A stretch of DNA of 19,933 bases, taken from Candidatus Thiodiazotropha taylori (GTDB lineage: Bacteria; Pseudomonadota; Gammaproteobacteria; Chromatiales; Chromatiaceae). The stretch spans positions 1-19,933 of the forward strand of contig JAHRHW010000029.1 of assembly GCA_019100305.1 (NCBI GenBank). Direction: 5' to 3'. The notes under the pieces were generated by a model. That model searched no databases. It was not told where the DNA came from and saw only the letters and a list, made by a program, of their open reading frames with translations. This document shows positions 15,170-19,933 of this stretch, piece after piece. Both the position numbers and the translations under genes were made by a program. The number at the start of each line of letters is the position of its first letter. The stretch's first letter is position 1.

Positions 15170-16165
15170 ATGACAATCCGTTGCAAAGCGCTTCTGATCC
15201 TGGCACTGCTGGTTTTAGCTCCCTTTCAGATCACCCAGGCCAACAGTCAACAAGACCATCTCGACACGATCATTCTGGGAATGGGCTGCTTCTGGGGGGC
15301 TGAGAAGAGAATGTCGGCTCTGCCGGGTGTCGTCGATGTAGAGAGTGGTTATGCGAATGGTGAAATCGAAGCGAGCTACCGCAAAATTCTCAGTCATGAA
15401 TCCCTGCGCAAACTGGGACTGACCGAGAAGCGCAACCATACCGAGGTGGTAAAAGTCACATTTGATACCAACACGACCAGCCTGGAAGCGGTATTGATCG
15501 GTTTTTGGCAAAATCATGATCCGACTCAGGGTGACCGACAGGGGAATGATGTGGGATCGAACTACCGCAGTGCGATCTATACCCACAGTGATGAACAGAC
15601 CACCACCGCCATACAGACCCGTGATATCTATCAACAGGCCCTGCTGGCAAACGAGTTTGGCAGGATAACCACTGAGATCGCCCCACTCACCAACTACACT
15701 GCGGCAGAAACCTACCATCAGGATTACCTTGTCAAGAATCCTAATGGCTACTGCGGCCTGGGTGGTACAGGTGTCATCTATCCAGGCAATCAGGGTAGCC
15801 ATCTGCAACGAGCAACGACCATAGCCAGGTTGGATGGTGAAAAACTTGATCCACAACGACAGCTGGTGGTGTTCGAAGCGGAAGGGTGTCACTTTTGTCA
15901 ACATTTCAAGGCCGACATTCTTGACCGCTGGCAGGCCGAGGTGAAGATTGCCAGTACCCTGTCGAGACAACCACCTGCTGGCTGGAGACTGCAGAAGAGT
16001 CTGATCGCCACCCCCACCATTGTGCTGTTTGAGCAGGGCAATGAGGTCTCCCGATTTACCGGCTACAACGGCGACATGAACAGGTTTTGGCAATGGTTTG
16101 AAAGCCAGCGGATGAGACCAGAAGCTTCAAATATCGCCGTTTCGTTGGTGTCAGGAAGGTCTTGA
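15170..16165 (+). CDS. msrA: Periplasmic methionine sulfoxide reductase A fused to a thioredoxin-like domain
   Basis: The 331-residue protein (ATG at 15170; an upstream TTG at 15152 is possible) starts with a signal peptide probably cut after TQA (residue 24). The MsrA domain (about 30-210) has the catalytic motif GCFWGAE with Cys40, the GSNYRSAIY region, and a possible resolving Cys195 in NGYCGLGGTG. It reduces methionine-S-sulfoxide in proteins. Between SYRKILSHE and HTEVVKV there is an extra segment of about ten residues compared with ordinary MsrA. A C-terminal thioredoxin-like part (about 228-315) contains Cys240-His-Phe-Cys243 and the cis-Pro region TPTIVLF. The fusion suggests the Trx half re-reduces the MsrA half. 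The order MsrA-Trx differs from Neisseria PilB, where Trx comes first. Confidence 0.9.
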   Translation: MTIRCKALLILALLVLAPFQITQANSQQDHLDTIILGMGCFWGAEKRMSALPGVVDVESGYANGEIEASYRKILSHESLRKLGLTEKRNHTEVVKVTFDTNTTSLEAVLIGFWQNHDPTQGDRQGNDVGSNYRSAIYTHSDEQTTTAIQTRDIYQQALLANEFGRITTEIAPLTNYTAAETYHQDYLVKNPNGYCGLGGTGVIYPGNQGSHLQRATTIARLDGEKLDPQRQLVVFEAEGCHFCQHFKADILDRWQAEVKIASTLSRQPPAGWRLQKSLIATPTIVLFEQGNEVSRFTGYNGDMNRFWQWFESQRMRPEASNIAVSLVSGRS

Positions 16166-16169
16166 AACT

Positions 16170-16219
16170 CACGCTTTTAATTCCCCTCCCGGAGCTCAGC
16201 AGAGGGGCTTGAAAGCGTG
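16170..16219. repeat. Long imperfect hairpin after msrA
   Basis: CACGCTTT (16170-16177) pairs with AAAGCGTG (16212-16219), and inside it CCCCTC (16183-16188) pairs with GAGGGG (16202-16207). It begins four bases after the msrA stop and is followed by CTTTACC, so it may end the msrA transcript. The CCCCTC/GAGGGG core recalls the palindromic element at 1417-1456. Confidence 0.5.
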
Positions 16220-16354
16220 CTTTACCGGTTACCAAACGAAGCGTTAAACACAATTAATACAGCTTATTTCTCAATCAGTTACAACAGAATAACCACCCCT
16301 CAATCGAGCCCGGACGGGAGTGATTTCGCATAACCTTCCAGTCGCTGATCAGAC

Positions 16355-16381
16355 TAAAGATATCGCCGCAAAGGCCGTTAC
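16355..16381 (+). promoter_or_regulatory. Sigma28 (FliA)-like flagellar promoter
   Basis: TAAAGATA, exactly 11 bases, then GCCGTTAC. The enterobacterial sigma28 consensus is TAAAGTTT-N11-GCCGATAA; the TAAAG and GCCG cores match fully with correct spacing. It lies 40 bases before the start of the YjfB-like gene, whose family is annotated as motility-related, which supports the call. Confidence 0.7.
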
Positions 16382-16421
16382 ATGAGTGTGAATCCCTAGT
16401 GCGAATTTCAGGAGTTGAGTT

Positions 16422-16619
16422 ATGGACATTGCCGGTGTCAGTACTTCCGCAGTGAGCATGGTTGCTAATGCAGGAACAGAGACTAGTGTGGCCATGCAGA
16501 AGAAAGTCATGGAGATGCAGGAGCAGATCGCTGTACAGATGGTGCAGTCTGTCGAGCAGAGCGTACCGAAAGCCAGCCCATCCTCCTCCCTCGGCAACAA
16601 TATCGATGTAAAAGTCTAG
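16422..16619 (+). CDS. YjfB-like putative motility protein
   Basis: The 65-residue protein has AGGAG seven bases before its ATG. The N-terminus MDIAGVSTSAVSMV and the following Gln/Met-rich helix (MQKKVMEMQEQIAVQMVQSV) are typical of the short YjfB 'putative motility protein' family, of unknown molecular function and common in polarly flagellated bacteria. The tail (SPSSSLGNNIDVKV) is polar. There is no signal peptide and no Cys. It has its own sigma28-like promoter and a strong terminator, so it is a single-gene unit expressed with the late flagellar class. It lies convergent with a cyclic-di-GMP gene. Family assignment is by sequence resemblance and is fairly confident. Confidence 0.8.
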   Translation: MDIAGVSTSAVSMVANAGTETSVAMQKKVMEMQEQIAVQMVQSVEQSVPKASPSSSLGNNIDVKV

Positions 16620-16654
16620 CTAGGCAGCATTATCGTCGAAAGCTGGACCCACAG

Positions 16655-16693
16655 AATCAGCTCCTGAGATGTTTAACAGGAGCTGATTTTTTT
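16655..16693 (+). terminator. Intrinsic terminator of the YjfB-like gene
   Basis: TCAGCTCCTG (16657-16666) pairs perfectly with CAGGAGCTGA (16677-16686), extended by AA/TT, and seven T residues follow (16687-16693). It is 36 bases after the stop codon. The reverse strand has no U tract after the hairpin, so it serves mainly the + strand. Confidence 0.88.
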
Positions 16694-16780
16694 GTGCAGA
16701 AGAAAAAACAGGCTCCTATTGACCCGCAAGTGGATGCCAATCTTCCCGAATAGCACCCAACACCCTATTGGTTCAGTCAG

Positions 16781-19138
16781 TTACGACTGCAAGGTGGTCA
16801 ACCTGGCCTGTTGATCGTTATTTTCTGCGAATTCGATAAACTGGCGACCGGTCATCGGCTTGGAAAAGTGAAAGCCCTGACCCTCATCACACCCTTCCTG
16901 ACGTAGAAAATCCTGTTGATCGGAATATTCGATTCCCTCGGCAATCACGACCTTGTTGAGGGTACGACCCAGAGCAATGATGGTTCTCGAGATCTCCGCA
17001 CTCTGTTTGTCCTGACAAACAGTGGTGACAAAACTACGGTCGATTTTCAACTTGTCTACCGGCAGGGTGGCCAGTTGGGCCAAAGATGAATAGCCGGTGC
17101 CGAAATCATCGATGGCGATATTGATCCCCATGCTTTGCAGCTGATCCAGCGTGCTGATCGACTTCTCACTGTCACGCATCAGTATGTTTTCCGTAACCTC
17201 TAGCTCCAGCAGATCTGTCGGCAATCCGGTCTTCAGCAGAATACTCTTCACCGTCTCCAGAAAGTCGTCACTCTGTAATTGAATGCCTGAAAGATTGACC
17301 GCCATTCTGCCAATATCAAGACCTTGAGATCGCCACTCCTGTGCCGTTTTGCAAGCCTGCAACAATACCCACTCGCCAATCCCTCTGATCTGGCCCGTCT
17401 CTTCCGCTATGGGTATGAATTTTTCGGGAGGTATCTCTCCCAGTTGCGGATGCATCCAACGCACCAGCGCTTCCGCACCTTTGATCGATCCTGATGAGAG
17501 GTCGATCTTGGGTTGATACAGAACCGAAAACTGCTGCTTGCTGAGGGCCTGACGAAGACCGGACTCGATGGTGTAGTGTTGCAGTGCTTTTTCACTTAAC
17601 TCTTCGGTATAAAACTGAAAACCGCCTCGATCGATATTCTTCGCCTTATACATTGCTGCATCTGCATTTTTCAACAGACTGGCCGCGTCAGCCCCATCGT
17701 TTGGGTAGACCGAAATACCGATACTGCTACTGATATAGAAATCGTGGCCGCCGACCACAAAGCTCTCTTCGAAACTGCTTTTGATCTTACCCGCCATCAG
17801 AGCCGCATGATGAGAGTGGTGAACGTTTTCCACCAGCACCGCAAACTCATCACCACCCAGTCTCGCCAGCGTATCATCCTCCCTGACAACCTTTCGCAAT
17901 CGTTCCGCAATCATTTTCAATACATGATCACCCGCCGGATGACCAAAACTGTCATTGATATTTTTAAACCGATCCAGGTCTAAAAAAAGAATGCAGAGTT
18001 TCAGGCCGGTATGTTTGGATTGGGAGATTGCATGGCTGATTCTGTCATTGAACAGCATGCGGTTAGGCAGTTTGGTCAGCCTGTCGTAGTTGGCCAGCTT
18101 CCTTATTTTGTTCTCCGCTTTGACCCGCTCTGTGATATCGATATGCACACCGGTCAGTCTAATCAACTTACCTTGCTCATCAAGTGTAGGCGTCGCTCTT
18201 GCAAGAATCCCCCGATACCCGCCACTTTTATTGAGCAAACGGAATTCCGCTTCCCAATGCCCTCTGGGGTGATCCAGATAGTTATCGAGTTTTTCCAAAA
18301 TCACATTACGATCATCGGGATGAAGTAGCTTTTTCCAGGTATCCAGTTCACTTTTCAACTCGTGATCCTTATACCCCAACTGCGCCTTCCAACGCGGTGA
18401 AAGATAGAGATCATCTCTTCGCAGATCCCACTCCCAGTACCCATCCAGAGAGGTCTCCAGAACATTGTCAAACTGTTGCTCAGCATTCTTTAAGGCATGC
18501 TCCATACTCTCCAAATGCTGAGATCCATTCATCAACTCCCTTTGCAGAAACTGGTGTTCAAACGACAGATGGATACTTTCAATATACTGAATATAAAAAC
18601 GCCTTGCGACAAACAGCATACCGATGGCAAACATCAGCAACAGCACAGCAAGTAGCGAAGTAAAGACTTCCCCCCTGGCCACCAGATCCAGCTCCAGGGG
18701 AAGCAGCAAGGGAATAAGAAACACCACATAGACTTCAAGTATTGCGGCATAAGCCGTAATACTGAAGGCGGCCAATCCGGTCAGCAGCATCACCAGCATC
18801 ACCTGATGAGAAGTTGCCCAGTTCGGATCATAGGCGAGACTCAGCAAACCCCATATCAGACCACTGATAAACGTCAGAATAAGATGCCTGCGCAGCCAGA
18901 TGCTGAGAATTGCCTGAGCTTTGTTGATTCGTTTGAAACGGTGAAGCAGATAGAGTCTGGCCAGGTTCACTCCAACCAGTGACACACCCCAGAGCACCAG
19001 CCAGAGACTATCGATCACAAATGAAAAGTAGATCCAGGCAAACAAGCCAACGGCAATTCCCGAGGCCACCACAGTGCCACTGTAGGAAAAGAGCAGATCG
19101 ATCTGCTTGTCTAAAACCGCTTGCTTTATCGATTTCAT
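16781..19138 (-). CDS. Membrane-anchored PAS-GGDEF-EAL cyclic-di-GMP signalling protein
   Basis: The 785-residue protein has about six N-terminal membrane segments (roughly 22-62, 84-103, 112-152, 160-178) and a coiled linker (190-225). A PAS domain follows (225-345; WEWDLRRDDLYLSPRW, LLHPDDR), ending in the typical DITERV. The GGDEF domain (345-510) has an intact GGDEF at 428-432 and an inhibitory-site RxxD (Arg419-Asp422) five residues before it. The EAL domain (530-770) keeps EALVRW (556-561), EVTENILM and DDFGTGYSSL. All catalytic motifs are intact, so it could make and degrade cyclic di-GMP; which activity dominates cannot be read. It is convergent with the YjfB-like gene, apparently on its own transcript. 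The ribosome-binding site is weak (GGA close to the ATG). Confidence 0.94.
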   Translation of the reverse strand: MKSIKQAVLDKQIDLLFSYSGTVVASGIAVGLFAWIYFSFVIDSLWLVLWGVSLVGVNLARLYLLHRFKRINKAQAILSIWLRRHLILTFISGLIWGLLSLAYDPNWATSHQVMLVMLLTGLAAFSITAYAAILEVYVVFLIPLLLPLELDLVARGEVFTSLLAVLLLMFAIGMLFVARRFYIQYIESIHLSFEHQFLQRELMNGSQHLESMEHALKNAEQQFDNVLETSLDGYWEWDLRRDDLYLSPRWKAQLGYKDHELKSELDTWKKLLHPDDRNVILEKLDNYLDHPRGHWEAEFRLLNKSGGYRGILARATPTLDEQGKLIRLTGVHIDITERVKAENKIRKLANYDRLTKLPNRMLFNDRISHAISQSKHTGLKLCILFLDLDRFKNINDSFGHPAGDHVLKMIAERLRKVVREDDTLARLGGDEFAVLVENVHHSHHAALMAGKIKSSFEESFVVGGHDFYISSSIGISVYPNDGADAASLLKNADAAMYKAKNIDRGGFQFYTEELSEKALQHYTIESGLRQALSKQQFSVLYQPKIDLSSGSIKGAEALVRWMHPQLGEIPPEKFIPIAEETGQIRGIGEWVLLQACKTAQEWRSQGLDIGRMAVNLSGIQLQSDDFLETVKSILLKTGLPTDLLELEVTENILMRDSEKSISTLDQLQSMGINIAIDDFGTGYSSLAQLATLPVDKLKIDRSFVTTVCQDKQSAEISRTIIALGRTLNKVVIAEGIEYSDQQDFLRQEGCDEGQGFHFSKPMTGRQFIEFAENNDQQARLTTLQS

Positions 19139-19181
19139 GTTCCGTTTAGACTGTTCTCAGACTCTCCCGTCATTCCCTGGT

Positions 19182-19210
19182 ATTGTACACACCGCCATAT
19201 AAAAGACTAA
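19182..19210 (-). promoter_or_regulatory. Possible promoter of the GGDEF-EAL gene
   Basis: On the - strand TTAGTC (complement of 19210-19205) and TACAAT (complement of 19187-19182) are 17 bases apart. The -10 box is good and the -35 box poor. It lies 44 bases before the ATG. Confidence 0.35.
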
Positions 19211-19260
19211 TTTTGAAAAGAATAGTGATAAGTAAATCCCATCATTAGTGTTAACAGGCC

Positions 19261-19933
19261 CTAAAGCGATTCCGGTGAAAATCCCTTACGCATGCTGTTT
19301 TCAGTAATGCTTCTTGCCCGCATAAACTGCAGTAAGTAGTCTGCACCACCCGCTTTAAAACCTGTCCCACTCAATCTGAAGCCACCAAAAGGTTGGCGAT
19401 TCACATTGGCTCTGGTTATCTTTCTATTCAGATAGAGATTACCGACAGCAAACTTCTGTTTTGCCAGTCTCAGGTTTTCAGGTGAACGGCTGTATACCCC
19501 GCCGGTCAGCGCATAGTCGCTGTCATTGGCAATATCTATTGCTTCAACAAAACTCTTAGCCTTCAATATTGCCACGACCGGTGCAAAAAGCTCTTGCTGC
19601 GCCAGCGGTGAATCCTCCAGCACATCACTGAAAACCATCGGCGGCATGTAGTGACCCTGCAGGGATGTGGGCAGCTCCACTTTGGAAACACACGAGGCAG
19701 TCAGTTCACACTCATCGAGTTTCTCAACAATTCGCCGCCTGGCAGCCGCAGAGATCAGCGGACCCATTGTATAACCGGGCAATGCCGGATCACCGATGCG
19801 GATACTCTCGACGGCATCGACCAGTCTTGCAATAAACAGATCGTGAATTCCCTCCACGCAAACCACCCTCGAACAGGCACTGCATTTCTGTCCCTGGTAA
19901 CCAAAGGCCGATTCGACCACCCCTTTGACCGCC
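19261..19933 (-). CDS. Delta-1-pyrroline-5-carboxylate dehydrogenase, C-terminal part (cut by right edge)
   Basis: The frame is open through the right edge; only about the last 224 residues are present. The catalytic Cys lies in FGYQGQKCSACSRVV, the pattern of glutamate-semialdehyde dehydrogenases (RocA, or the C-terminal module of PutA). QELFAPVVAIL and RQPFGGFRLSGTGFKAGG, near the C-terminus, are the other aldehyde-dehydrogenase landmarks. The enzyme oxidises glutamate semialdehyde to glutamate in proline catabolism. The ending (TENSMRKGFSPESL) resembles that of proteobacterial PutA, but stand-alone RocA cannot be excluded because the rest lies outside. The gene ends 122 bases before the GGDEF-EAL gene starts and is probably a separate unit. 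Confidence 0.9.
   Translation of the reverse strand, partial: AVKGVVESAFGYQGQKCSACSRVVCVEGIHDLFIARLVDAVESIRIGDPALPGYTMGPLISAAARRRIVEKLDECELTASCVSKVELPTSLQGHYMPPMVFSDVLEDSPLAQQELFAPVVAILKAKSFVEAIDIANDSDYALTGGVYSRSPENLRLAKQKFAVGNLYLNRKITRANVNRQPFGGFRLSGTGFKAGGADYLLQFMRARSITENSMRKGFSPESL

Overview
The window looks like a chromosomal segment of a free-living or symbiotic gammaproteobacterium, possibly a relative of sulfur-oxidising Chromatiales/Sedimenticola-type bacteria. That placement is inference from protein style and moderate GC content, not from a marker gene. Most of the window is filled by genes with good ribosome-binding sites. There is no rRNA, tRNA, CRISPR array, transposase or integrase.

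Layout. Positions 1-115 hold the end of an unrecognised + strand gene. A secreted single-domain rhodanese with calcium-loop-like motifs follows (452-1195), with its own terminator. An AT-rich stretch with a GC-rich palindromic repeat (1257-1797) separates it from the main feature.

The main feature is a roughly 11 kb nitrate assimilation operon on the - strand: nrtA-nrtB-nrtC-nirB-nirD-nasA-globin (12631 down to 1849). NrtABC imports nitrate, NasA reduces it to nitrite, and NirBD reduces nitrite to ammonium. A single-domain globin ends the operon and may protect against nitric oxide.

The operon has a textbook sigma54 promoter (GG-N10-GC, 12838-12853). The promoter feeds a leader RNA with up to four hexaloop hairpins (A at loop position 1, G at position 4). 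The last hairpin overlaps an intrinsic terminator. Just upstream lies nasT, encoding an ANTAR response regulator of the kind that binds such hairpins. Control is therefore probably two-layered: nitrogen limitation through sigma54/NtrC, and nitrate through NasT antitermination. No nasS is next to nasT.

The right part carries, on the + strand, rsgA (ribosome-assembly GTPase), a periplasmic MsrA-thioredoxin fusion, and a small YjfB-type putative motility protein with a sigma28-like promoter. rsgA is preceded by a 16-codon ORF that overlaps a terminator. On the - strand are a membrane-bound PAS-GGDEF-EAL cyclic-di-GMP protein and the C-terminal part of a proline-catabolic P5C dehydrogenase, cut by the right edge.

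The best candidates for something not yet described are the multi-hairpin ANTAR leader, the attenuator-like leader before rsgA, the globin attached to the nas operon, and the sigma28-driven YjfB protein. All were read by eye; no folding or database search was run.
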